Positions 32,188 through 44,077 of a stretch of 64,000 bases of DNA are shown in pieces (position 1 is the stretch's first letter; each line of letters starts with the position of its first letter). This DNA comes from Ilex aquifolium (Eukaryota > Streptophyta > Magnoliopsida > Aquifoliales > Aquifoliaceae). Location of the stretch: NCBI GenBank assembly GCA_951799425.1, contig OX637393.1:40240378-40304377 (forward strand). Reading direction: 5' to 3'. Below the pieces are notes generated by a model, which was not told the DNA's origin, searched no databases, and was given only the letters and a program-made list of their open reading frames with translations. The translations under genes and the position numbers were made by a program.

Positions 32188-33002
32188 TGTACAAAATATG
32201 GATCACAAAATATACACATGCACAAATAGAGAAACAATTTCATCTTCTTTATAGCTTACACCAAGTATCCTTCCATGTATACCTAAAAATATTTGAAATA
32301 TAAAAATTATCGAAATATGTGGCAAAATAAAACAATTGTAAATCCGAAACATAAGACCCCTTACTTTTCTCGTTAGTTGGGGGGGGGGAGGATTTAGAGA
32401 GATTATAAGAAATTATCAATTTATTTAGGAAAAGATACGGAGGAGTGTAGAGAAAGACTTACGATCAAATAAGTCTTTCTTCATAGCATTTCAACAAACG
32501 GTTCATTTGCCTAATGATTTCAATCATAAATCTTTATTGGTGGTTGTATAATGGTGTGTGAGTTCGATGTGCAAGTGTTTGATTGGTTGCAGTTGCGTGT
32601 GTGTGTTTGTGCATGCATTGTGTGTGTGTTGTGTGTCTGCATGAGAAGTAGAGAAATATAGAGATCCTCAGTAAGAGAGGCTTTCACACCTGGACAATAA
32701 TTTGATCAGTGTTGGGTTAGTCATCGTCAAAGGTGGACAGGTTGGTACTGAATTGCAAATCGTTTGAGTTTTCTCAGAGATAATGTCATCTTTCAATAAC
32801 TCTCATAAATGTCTTCTTCATTCCTCTAAACCTTCTCTTCATCACTATCTTTAATGTCCTTGTATCAATATGAACGCACTTTACCTAATGGGGGGAATGC
32901 ACAACCACCTAAATTATTCACATAAACAATAAAATTAACACAATATATATATATATTGTAGGAATAGTAAAGATATTTTGATGCAGTGACATAAGAGTAA
33001 AT
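32188..33002. other. Non-coding spacer
   Basis: It contains a 12-base G run (32376-32387), a TG-rich tract (32595-32630) and a palindromic AT tract CAATATATATATATATTG (~32941). No gene is supported. Confidence 0.5.
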
Positions 33003-33757
33003 TTACCTGATTACGCCGGCCCCATCCACAAAGGTCCATTGTATATATTCTATCGTTCTCTTTGGCAAATTCACTCCAATCCTACAAAGATTGAACCTCA
33101 TTGTAAAATTAAAAGTTAAAATGTTGAAAATTTTACATAATTCAGTAGAAATAAACTTGTTTAAACTATACCATTTACTTGATGTAAGAATCTTATAACA
33201 GAACTTCTGGGTAAACAATATTTGTGGTACAATTCGACCCATCTTCCGGAAGGAAGACACTAATACGATCCGAAGATGTGCATCTAGATAGTGTCACATA
33301 AAGGTATCCATGACTAAAAACAGGTGTCAGCAAATCAATCCCAACGAACTTGATAGATTGTCCTTGAGCTTTATTGATTGTCATGGCATAAGTTAACCGG
33401 ACAAGAAACTGACGTCTTGTCATTCGAAAAGGCAAGTCTAAAGATGTTAGTGTCAATGATATTCTCGAAATGAAGACTAAATTGTCAATTTTATCTCCAT
33501 TTAATATCTCAACTTCGATTACCCTTGAGGCACATCTAACAGCCATCAATCGCGTGTCATTACAAAGTCCATCTTTCAGTGCAATATTTCGCAACAACAT
33601 TGTTGGGAATCCAACTTTCAACTCCAATTTAAACGGTGACAACCCTGAAGGATTCGGCGAGTTTAAGTACTCATTAGGATATCGATTCCTAATGGTACGA
33701 TCAAGCTCATCACCTTCAGACATTTTATCTGCAGCTAAAAAAGTAATTGTCTCTCCC
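33003..33757 (-). pseudogene. Helitron helicase, C-terminal fragment
   Basis: The minus frame from 33723 to 33193 reads the last ~175 residues of a PIF1-like Helitron helicase. Diagnostic stretches are [25 protein letters not shown], the helicase motif [18 protein letters not shown] and the final motif [14 protein letters not shown], ending VYPEVLL. In a whole Helitron these follow a Rep nuclease and drive rolling-circle transposition. The Rep and the N-terminal helicase motifs (Walker A/B) are absent: the homology stops at ~33757, exactly where an AT-rich repeat family begins. I could not identify a CTRR end with hairpin downstream. Confidence 0.88.
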
Positions 33758-34534
33758 GGACATTTAATTGTGAAATAAATGTACTTTTTGTGTTCTTACA
33801 ATTTTAAAGGTAACAATCTTTACCAATTAAGTAGTAAACGTACCCCCAAGTTGTAAAATATTAACCAAAAATTAGTGACCTTACCCCAATTAGTGGTTAC
33901 CTTAATAATTATAACATTAACCAAAAGAGTGAGAATCTTACCCCCTAATATCTGCTTAAACTTACTACTCCCACTTTTAAAGAACGATAACGGAGAGAAT
34001 CTTGAATGATCTTTACTTTTTCAATTCTGTGAAGTCAGAAACCAGGAAGTTGAATATAGTAAACACACATAGGAAGTTGCATGTGATTCCCCACCCCCAA
34101 AGCATAGATCATCCAATTTTATCACATGTTTAATTATTTAAAATTTGATTAATTTGTAGTTGCACAAATTTTTTATTTCATTCTTTGCCCATATATATAC
34201 ACGAAAAAATTTTATCGGGTTATAAATTTTGAGAAAATTGATATTATTTTTAAGAAAATAATAGGTAGAAAATAATTTTAAATAATATAATCAGATAAAC
34301 AATGAAATAAAAATATGCTATTTGGTATAATAAAATTCTCAAAAAATACAAAGATGGCTTTAATCCTTCAAAAGGTCTTAAAACCATCTACATTGCTTTC
34401 ATGGAACCTTACGCCCACAAGTGGTAACTCTACCCCCAAAAGTGGTAACATTATCCCCAAAAAATTACAACGCTCACAAGTGGTAATTGTACCCCAAAAG
34501 TGGTAAATTATATTTATTTTCTAACTTTTTTTCC
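33758..34534. repeat. AT-rich family copy A with GTGGTAA motifs
   Basis: The copy starts ACATTTAATTGTGAAATAAA. It contains AAACGTACCCCCAAGTTGT, GTGACCTTACCCCAATTAGT and GATAACGGAGAGAATCTTGA, each found again at 37689-38060 or 38228-38580. It ends (34405-34510) with clustered AAGTGGTAA-type words and is then cut by the 3-kb solo LTR. It resembles the non-coding arms of the MULE discussed in the findings. Confidence 0.8.
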
Positions 34535-34539
34535 CCTTC
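34535..34539. repeat. Target-site duplication, left copy (CCTTC)
   Basis: CCTTC is repeated exactly at 37546-37550 on the other side of the solo LTR. Confidence 0.9.
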
Positions 34540-35427
34540 TGTGAAACCTCGGAAAATTTGAACTATTCACAAAGGGGCAAAACAATAACTTGCCACTATG
34601 AACGGGTTGCGAAACTGAATTTTTCTAGAACTCGGATGACGAAACGGACTTCACCGTTGGATTCGTCTCGCGAAATCTAGTGGACATGTAAAATTTCGTC
34701 GAATTCCGAGATAGTCGGATTTTTCGCGTTTTACGAGCGGTCGGGTCTCGGGTGACTCCAAAAACGAAATTTTGGGCAAAATGTGAGAAATGTGAAAATA
34801 ATAAAAAATTAAAGTTCATAGAAAATATTTTGAACTTAAATCGGGACGAATTTTAATCGTTTCGGGACGAAAATAAACCCGAACGAAGAGGGGGCGTGTG
34901 GCGCGATCTGAACCACACATTGAAAAATATAAATAGGCTTAAAATTCTGATTTTCAGCAGAAATATCTGCTGAAATCAGTCTGGTTTCAGCCGCCCAAAG
35001 AGAGGAAGAGAAAAGTGATTTTCTTCAACCTTCCCGCTCCGATTCCGGGAGTTCCGTCCGTCGGAATTCGTCGATTCAAAAGGCAAAGTTCATCTACGCG
35101 ACGAGGCCTACGCGTGGGTACCAAAAACAATGGTTTTCACCGAATGTGAAAAGATGGAAGTGTACGAAAATCAAGATTCGAGTTGTATTTCTTTGCTCGG
35201 ATTCCGTCGAGCTAGAAGGGAGAAGTGATCACGTCGACGAAGGCTACGCGTGGGTACCAAAAACAACGAATTTCACCGAAGGTGAAATTTCGGGAGTTGG
35301 GAAAATCAAGCTTCGAGTTGGGTTTTCGGGTCTTGGGAGCTTCCTACGGGATTCTCACGCTACAAGAGGTAGGGGTTCTCCTACTTGGGTTGATTTCTTA
35401 CCTAGAAATACCTATGATAAATGGGTT

Positions 35428-35475
<48 letters not shown>

Positions 35476-37545
35476 ACCTATGTATACATATATTTATATG
35501 TATATGGTTATGGAATTGGTGGAATTTAGGTAAAATGATTTTATCCTAAATGAGTATGTAGAAATTGCCTATTGGGATTTCTTGAATTATGTGAAAGCTA
35601 CGTGAAAATTGGGCATAATATGTGTTACATGTTGTTTGCCTTGAAGGTGTTTGATAAAATGTTTAAATAAATTGAAGTTGTTATTTGGATAAATAACATG
35701 TTATGCCTTAGGTAGGAAATGAAAATCATATGTGTACGATATGATTTATGTTGAAATTATGAATTATTGATATATGGTTTTGATGTATCAATGTTGAGAT
35801 GAAGTATGGAATTTATATGGTTATGATGTATATTGACATGGTTAAGGAATTTGGTAGTTATATGTTATTGATATAATTGCCATGAATGTGAACATGTGAA
35901 ACTATGAATTAATTGTCCATATGGCATTCATATCATATGGCACATGGCATGGATATGCAATGGTGCATTACATTGCATTTGCATGGAATTATTTATTTCA
36001 TGGGTGAGTACATGGTTGACGTCGATACCCGGCATGGTAATTGACGCAAGGAGTAGTCCAAGTTGCATACATTGCATATGGGACATGGTGTGGCATCACA
36101 TTCATGGGATGTTAGCATGGGTGTGGGTGTGTTTGTGCATGGGTATTGTACCACAATCTATGTGGTATTAAATGCATGTGGACATGAAAAAAGTTGCTCA
36201 TTGGCGGTCATAGCATATTGGGCATAAGGTTGTGTCACATTCATGGGAGTCATTCATGAGTGTGGTGGTATGGTTGCATTAATCAACATCATACTTGGTG
36301 TTTGATGGTGGGCTCGGGAAAGATGGATTGAATATTCATTTGAGTTGCCCGGTTACATGCATAAAGGGAAAAACTTGTGTCTGGGTATAGCAAGAAGGGA
36401 TAGATCCCCCCTCGGGTGCAAGATCCGGTTACATGGTTCAGGCATTTGTCCGGCGGTGAAATTCCAGAAAAGTGCCATGGTTTACGGAACCGGCGGTTGA
36501 GATACCAAAATCCGTTGCCCAACAAAGACACAAGGGTTTTGATTTATCAATGGTCGTTGAGTGGATAACATCAACGGCGGATTTTACGACACATTGACAT
36601 TTCATTGTGTGTGTGGGAGCCGGGGAGGCTCGGGGTGTGTTACATGATTGAGTCTCATCTCACTCATGGCATGTTGTACACATTGGCATTTGCATTGTGT
36701 TGTCGAGCTGGGAAGGGCTCGGGGTGAGTGCGTAAATGAGTCACATCTCATTTCACGTTGAGCCGGGGCAGGCTCGGGTTGAGTACATGAGTCTCATCTC
36801 ATTTCATGGGGCTTAGGTAGCCCGGTTTAACATACATGGCATTGACATGTAAAGGGAGTCAGAGTGGACTCGGGTTGAGTGCACATGGGTGGGTCTCACC
36901 TCATTCATGGCATGACATTATAGCATTACATCATTTAATTGTATATTATTTGATGGAATGGTTACGGATTTATGGATGTTGCATGTGAACATTTCATATG
37001 CATATAGGTTGAGGAGTAGCCTCTGTAGGAAATACTCTACTGGGCGTTGGCTCACCCTATACGGGAACACATTTCAGGTGGAGAGATACACCAGCGGATG
37101 GCTCCATTTTGGGACCCTCATGCTTGAAGAAAGCCGCATGTGGCTTTACTTAATGTTTTGTGTAATTACATGTTAGAAACTATATTTTGGGGCATGTAAT
37201 GCGTAAAATAATTGTAATAGAACTTATAAAGACTATTGTTAGATTAGCCTTTCATGTTTGATATAAGTATTGATAAATGGACCCGGTGCGGTCAAGTTTT
37301 ACTTATAAATGGACCCTGTGTGGTCATTGTGTTATATTGGGCCTCGGATGGGCCATGTTAATATATACTGCACAGGTTGTGTTTTGGGTAGAGCTCCCCG
37401 TACAAAGGAGACTCTGCCCGAATTTCGGTAAATTAAGGACCCCGGTAAATGGGGCATGACGGTGTGATATCGAGTTACTCGGTATCCACTAGTATTCCGC
37501 GGGTTGATGGGTAATCAACGGACCCCCGGATTTTGGGGCGTCACA
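34540..37545 (+). mobile_element. Solo LTR, 3006 bp, gypsy type
   Basis: It begins TGTGAAACCTCGG and ends TTTTGGGGCGTCACA, with TSD CCTTC on both sides, inserted between AT-rich copies A and B. There is no gag or pol. Features inside include a ~138-bp direct repeat carrying TACGCGTGGGTACCAAAAAC (35109 and 35246), a (TA)n tract at 35431-35473, four degenerate repeats around GAGCCGGGG...GGCTCGGG (36610-36880) with GAGTCTCATCTCA, a donor-like AAGAGGTAGGGGTTCTC (35364) and an acceptor-like CACATTTCAG (~37068). The layout parallels the solo LTR at 15387-18088, hence the plus orientation. Confidence 0.93.
35431..35473. repeat. (TA)n microsatellite
   Basis: About 21 perfect TA units lie inside the solo LTR. 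Confidence 0.97.
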
Positions 37546-37550
37546 CCTTC
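37546..37550. repeat. Target-site duplication, right copy (CCTTC)
   Basis: This matches 34535-34539 exactly. Confidence 0.9.
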
Positions 37551-37688
37551 ACCATATTTTGTATACTGAACACTAGTCTATATATGATTTGCTCAATTGC
37601 TTGGCTGTTTGATCTAGCTTCTAGCAAGCTGACACAAAACATGATCTAAAATCAAATTGATGTGATCTCTTGTTAAACATTTTGTACA

Positions 37689-38580
37689 TACTACTCCCAC
37701 TTTTAAAGAATGATAACGAAAAGAATCTTGAATGATCTTTACTTTTTCAATTCTGTGAAGTCAAAAACTAGGAAGTTGAATATAATAAAACACATAGGAA
37801 GTTAAATGTGATTCCCCACCCCCAAAACATACATCATCCAATTTTATCATATGCTTAATTATTTAATATTTGATTAATTTGTAGTTGCACAAATTTTTTA
37901 TTTCATTCTTTGTATATATATGTACACTTCTCAAAATTTTATCGGTTATACATTTCGAGAAAATTAATGCTATTTTTAAGAAAATAATAGGTTGAAATTA
38001 ATTTTAAATAATATAATCAGATAAATGAAGAAATAAAAATATGTTATTTTCTATAATAAAGTCAATTTTTCGAACACTACAAACTTATATTTCATCATGC
38101 CGCACAAGTATAACTATTTTAAGTATACAAAATGAGATTTAATTTAATCAAATTAACATTCAATTATGAGATTTAAAAAAAAAAATATGTTTTGAAGTAT
38201 GTAATATAATTGTTGTGTAATAAATGACATTTAATTGTGAAATAAATATACTTTATGTGTTCTTACCATTTTAAAGGAAACAATATTTACCAAATAAGTG
38301 GTAAACGTACCCCCAAGTTGTAATATTAACCAAAAATTAGTGACCTTACCCCAATTAGTGGTTACCTTAATAATTGTAATATTAATCAAAAGAGTGATAA
38401 TCTTACCCCCAATATCTGCTAAATGTACTACTTCCACTTTAAAAGAACGATAACGGAGAGAATCTTGAATGATCTTTACTTTTTCAATTATGTGAAGTCA
38501 AAAACTAGGAAGTTGAATATAATAAAACATATAGGAAGTTGAATGTGATTCCCCACCCCCAAAACATACATCATCCAATT
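37689..38580. repeat. AT-rich family copies B and C
   Basis: Copy B (37689-38060) corresponds to 33963-34330 of copy A. Copy C (38228-38580) corresponds to 33767-34130 and ends abruptly at CATCATCCAATT. A further short piece (AATATGTTTTGAAGTA, ~39003-39072) repeats the sequence just before copy C. The order suggests serial duplication of one module next to the MULE transposase. Confidence 0.8.
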
Positions 38581-39434
38581 AATGGACATTCAACTTCTAC
38601 ACATTCACTAAATTGCTATTTAAATTAATGGACTATAAGTATACAAAATGAGATTTAATTTCGAAATATTGAAATAATATTTATTTAATTTAAAATTAAA
38701 TTGCTATTTAATTTAATATCAAATCAAGACTAATTTTAGATTATATTATATCCAACTAAAATTTAATTATATTAAATAGAATACTAAATTTTAATTCATC
38801 TAACTTTTAACCTTATTAAAGTCCATTAATTTTAAAAAAATCCATAATAAATTAAAAAAGTTATGTATGACATAATTTTAAAATTAACATGTTATGAACA
38901 TAAGAATATAATGATAATAATATACTGCACATCTTTGAACATCACCCAACATTTGTAATCCGCCCAAAACGTTCTAATTTTGACATAATAGTTGTATAAA
39001 AAAAATATGTTTTGAAGTAGGTAATATAATTATTGTGTAAAAAATGGCATTTAATTGTGAAGTAAATGTACTACCACTGTTCCAACTACTATGACTTTCT
39101 CAACCTTGGAAAAACTAAAGTCAAATTTGAATTATAGTCTGCGTTTCTTCATCAAATTCACTCTTAAAACCTCCATTCTTTCATCACCCATCTAACTTCA
39201 ATCCAACATATTTAACGATCTTTTCTCGATCATCCATGCAATTAAGTGGAATGCAAGGTATTGGAAGATTCATATCAAACAAGGTAAGTATTTAACGATC
39301 TTTTCTCCATAGATGTTTGTTATTAATTGTGTTATGTCCACAACTATTATCTTCTTATTTTGATAGGTAGAAATAGTAGTCATTTCTTAAAGATGAGATT
39401 GTTAATTATTTGTGCTTAGGCATAATCGACACAA
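38581..39434 (+). other. AT-rich flank and 5' leader of the transposase, with candidate leader intron
   Basis: The sequence is mostly A+T. At the right edge a candidate 5'-UTR intron runs from AAG|GTAAGTAT at 39284 to TGTGCTTAG at 39419, just upstream of the ATG at 39435. FAR1-type genes often have such leader introns. Evidence is only the splice-site consensus. Confidence 0.4.
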
Positions 39435-41760
39435 ATGGAAAAAGGAAAACAAGTTCTTGTAGACTTAAATAGTGATATAACAGATAACATATTGCATGAT
39501 TTTGAAAATGATGAATATCAGAACATGAACTTCCATCAAAAAAGCAAGGATGAGTTAACATCCAATGAAGCCATTGCAATGAGGGAAGATTTAACAACTA
39601 TAGAAGTCATTGCAATGACATTTATATCACATGAAGATGCCGGACAATTTTATAACACATATGGTAGATATGCGGGTTTCAGTGTTCGTAAGGATGACCT
39701 AAAGTATGAAAAGAACAACATGCCAATTTCAAGATGGTGGCTTTGTTCGAGAGAAGGGTATCGGTCCACAAAGATTGCAGAATGCGTAGAGCGATCAAGG
39801 GAACCACGAGGGTTAACATGGCTTGGATGCAAGCAACATTTCGAGTGAAGTTTGATAGGAAGACACGAGAATGGGTTGTAAAAAAGTTTGTTATGAACCA
39901 CAATCATGAATTAGTTCCACAACGTGGTGTTCTATTTCTTTGATCACACAGTCGTGTCAAAAGCCCCGACAGGGCACAAGCTATATCATTGTGCAATATT
40001 GGTATGCGTACAAGTCATATTAGGGATTTCATGTTGCAACAATCTGGAGGATATTAAAATGTTGGGTTTACCACAAAGGATCTCTACAATGACATGACAT
40101 CCTACCGTAGAGAAGAGTTGAGAGACGGTGATGCAAAGGGCGTATTAGCCTACTTGAGCACGAAGGAAGAGCTTGACCCGCAATTCTATTTCAAGTATTC
40201 TGTCACCGAAGAAAATTTGTTGAATAGCTTGTTTTGGACTGATACTACATATCGAACGAATGCATATAAGAAGCCTTTTGTGATATTTGCCGGTGTCAAC
40301 CACCACAACGCTACAACTATATTTAGGTGCGCATTACTTTCAAACGAGACGATTGATACATATGTGTGGGTATTGAATACATTTCTTCATGCAATGGAAA
40401 ACAAGATGCCTGTATCTGTTATTACTGATGGAGATAAAGCAATGGCTGATGCAATTGAAAGAGTATTTCCTCAAGCGACGCATTGCTTATGCAGATGACA
40501 TTTGTCAAGAAATGCTTTCACAAATATAAATGCTGAAAATTTTGTCAATGCATTCAAGAGGTGCATATGTGCTCGATGTACTACAAAAGAATTTGAAAAT
40601 GAGTGGAAATCAATGGTCGAATCATTTGGACTGGAGACAAACAATTGGATAGCGGAAGTTTATGCAAAGCGATTCAAATGGGCCAAAGCGTAATTGCGAG
40701 AAATTTTTTTTGTCAGATTAAAAAACACGCAGCGATCGAAGAGTATGAATATGCCTACCTGATACGCTCTCTAAAAACAAGCCAACGATTATTCGAGTTT
40801 GTTAGGCACTATGACAGGGGCTTGGCAAGGATTAGGGAGCGTGAGGCCAATGATGACTTTGAGTCGGAACATTCTAGGCCAGTGATGCTGACAACACTGA
40901 GATGCTTAAAGGAGAATGCTGCTGCACTATATACCAGAAAATTTTCTTCAAGGCCCGTGATAAGATACAAGAAGAAGCTGTATTTTTTGTAGTGGATAAG
41001 ATCGAGAATGAAAGTCATCGGAGTTACTATTTGTCTCAATTCACGAAACCAGATTCAAGGTGGATTGTGCAATATTATCCTCAAATTCATGTGTTTAAAT
41101 GCAATTGCATGAAATTTGAGTCTTTTGGGATTTCATGCTCTCATATGATCGCGGTCATGAAGTATGAGCACATACAAGAGTTTCCTCATACCAGTGTGAT
41201 GAACAGGTGGACCATTAAAGCAAAATATGGGTATAAATGTGCACACGAATGCGATAATGTGTAGCTGAATGTGTCAATTCCTACACATTATGCTAGACTT
41301 ATGTCAATGTGCAGCCAAATGTGTTATTACGCTTCACAATCGCTCCCAGACTCAAATGACCTGAGGAGTATGGTGCAACAAAGAACTTCTCTTCTAAAAG
41401 TCCGTCATGAGTCACTTGGCAAACACGATGCAAATGTGACGAATGCACAATTCAGTGTGAATTATTCAAAGATCGTGAAAACCAAGGGTAATCCAAGTCG
41501 TGAACGTAAGAATATTTCAATCAATCCGCGAAGATGTAGTAAATATAGGGGCACTGGCCATACTGTTAGAGACATGCCTTTTTCACAACCAGTTGGATCA
41601 CAACCACCATGGGAGATGCCTTTTTCACAACTTAGTGGATCAAAACAACCACCCCACTTCTTTTTCACAGCATGGTGGATCGCAACAATCTATGCCATCA
41701 TTGAAAGAGGATGACCGTTACATTCCCTTTGTCAACGAGGGTATCCTCAACTGTTAGATT
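39435..41760 (+). pseudogene. FAR1/MuDR-type (MULE) transposase, FRS-like
   Basis: The domain order is that of FAR1-related sequences. First comes an N-terminal FAR1 zinc-binding domain (GQFYNTYGRYAGFSVRKDD; after a frameshift near 39780, MAWMQATFRVKFDRK and VMNHNHELVPQ). Next is a MULE DDE core (LFWTDTTYRTNAYKKPFVIF, GVNHHNATTIFRCALLSNET, VITDGDKAMADAIERVFPQA; Asp residues in FWTD and ITDGD). Last is a SWIM zinc finger, CNCMKFESFGISCSH, at 41101-41145. The family includes active Mutator-like transposases and domesticated light-signalling regulators. Damage: TGA for CGA-type Arg at ~39941, TAA at ~40055, TGA for Trp at 40496-40498, and frameshifts near 40690 and 40920. The Gln/Ser-rich tail (41580-41700) has local duplications. 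Flanking motif arrays favour a real transposon over a host gene. Confidence 0.88.
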
Positions 41761-42499
41761 CATATAATACTTTTTGGATGTTTATATTTTTTTTCATATG
41801 AACTCATTCCTTGTTATTTTAGGATGGAATGTCAACATTTGATTCTATCATTCAATCACAGTACATCAACACTAGTTTCAGTAATATGGAGGTAATTACA
41901 AAAATTACAAATTTTATCTTACAAATATTGTTTTTTCACCATTGTCATCTAACCATCAATTTATGCTATCACAGTGGACACCAAAATCATGGAGCAAGAT
42001 GGGTGGATGAAATTTGACTTTTTTTGCAACTTTGAATGAAAATGTTTTAAATTCTCCATTCCAAGTTTTTTTTTCACTTTGATATACCTTTTTTTTTGGG
42101 TGAACCTCGACGGTGTGAGAGAATTTTATTGATTAAAAATTAAATTACACCTACCTAGGAGGGACGTATTTACCTTACCCCTCGATACAATATAATAACA
42201 ATGTGATAAGGAATTAAAAATTCTAATGCATGATTTTATATGGAAAAACAAAAAATAATTTCCTAACTGATGAAACCAACTACTGAAATGTTCTGAAATG
42301 CTGAACAATGACGTGAACAGGATTCCAGCTGCATAGTAATTAAATGAGTTGTGGGCAGTAGAACAACAGTTGTCTTGAATTGAAAACAAGCTAAGGATTA
42401 CAGCTGAAATTGAGCTGCAAACATCACCTATCTTGAGCTGGAAGAGAGTTGAAGGAGCTGAGCCATGATCAGTGGAAGAGCTTATCCAATAAGGCAACT
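41761..42499. other. Region downstream of the transposase
   Basis: It may contain the last small exon of the transposase (to a TGA near 42018). A T-rich run with TTTTGGGTGAACCTCGACGG at ~42092 looks like the reverse-complement 3' end of a retroposon. The minus ORF at 42126-42497 has no recognisable domain. Confidence 0.35.
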
Positions 42500-43765
42500 G
42501 AGTGAAACATTATCACTTTTATTTGGTAAGAATACCACTTTTTTGGTAAGATTACTCATTATTTGAGGCAAAATTATACTTTTTTAGGGAAGATTACCAT
42601 TTTGAGAGAATGATTACCACTTTTGAGGGAAAGATTACCATTTTTTTGGTTGACATTATCATTTTTTTTGGGTTAGAATACAATTTTTTTGGGTGAAACA
42701 TTATCACTTTTATTTGGTAATAATACCACTTTTTTAGTAAAATTACCCATTATTTAAGGCAAGATTTTATTTTTCTAGAGAAGATTACCATTTTGAAGGA
42801 ATGATTACCACTTTTGAGGGAAAGATTACCACTTTTTTGGGTTACAATACAACTTGCTTAGGCTTGGAATACAAAATTTTTTGTTGTAAGAATACAATTT
42901 TTTGGGTGTAACATTATCACTTTTATTTGATAAGAATATCACGTTTTTAGTAAGATTACCCATTATTTGAGGCAAGATTATATGTTTTTAGGGAGGATTA
43001 CCATTTTCAGGGAATGATTATCACTTTTGATGGAAAGATTACCACTTTTTTTATTGACATTACCATTTTTTTGGGTTAGAATACAATTTTCTTGGGATTA
43101 GAATACAATATTTTTGGGTGTAAGAATACAATTTTTTGAGTGTAGCATTATCACTTTTATTTGATAAGAATACCACATTTTTGGTAAGACTACCCATTAT
43201 ATGAGGCAAGATTATCATTTTTTTTGGGTAATATTACCATTTTTTAGGGATGATTACAACTTTTGAGGGAAAAATTACTACTTTTTTTTGTTAACATTAC
43301 AATTTTTTGGATTAGAATACAACTTGCTTGGACTTAGAATACAACTTTTTTAGGCATAAGAATATAACTTTTTGGGTGTAACATTATCACTTTTATTTTA
43401 TAAGAATACTATTTTTTTGGTAAGATTACCCATTATTTGAGATAAGATTACCATTTTTTTTGTTAACATTACCATTTTTTGGGTTAGAATACAACTTGCT
43501 TTGGCTTAGAATACAACTTTTTTAGGTGTAACATTATCACATTTATTTTGTAAGAATACCACTTTTTTGAATAAGGTTACCATTTATTTGAGGTAAGATT
43601 ATCACTTTTTAGAGTAAGATTACCATTTTCTAGGGAAGATTACCATTTTTCAGGAAAAGATTATCACTTTTTTGGTTAACATACCAATTTTTGAGTTAGA
43701 ATACAACTTACTTGCGCTTAGAATACAACTTTTTTGGTGTATTCTTAGAGGTAAAATTACAATAA
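42500..43765. repeat. Array of TTACCACTTTT motifs in ~190-240-bp higher-order units
   Basis: About six large units, each starting near ACATTATCACTTTTATTTG (about 42507, 42697, 42908, 43145, 43381, 43530), contain many short words such as GATTACCACTTTTGAGGG, AAGATTACCATTTT and TTAGAATACAA. The words are the reverse complement of the GTGGTAA words left of the transposase (34405-34510, 38290-38420). No ORF crosses it. Confidence 0.9.
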
Positions 43766-44077
43766 AAATTTAAAATCTTACTACTGAATTACCACAATCA
43801 TGTTCATCACAACCATTTGCTCATCACAACCATTACTAAGCTCATTTTATATATAAAGAACAAATATATTTTAGATTTTTGACAAAAACGTATCATATTG
43901 CATTAATGTGTTTCATCACATTTCACTACTGCTAGTTCAACTATTTCAACTATTGTATCAACAATCAACAACTACAATTATATATAATTGTCACTTCCTA
44001 GCTATTTTTTGCTTTTCATAAAAAAAGACTCAATTCTGTCCAACCTACTATCGATCACCTTCAGAGACTCCTTTATT

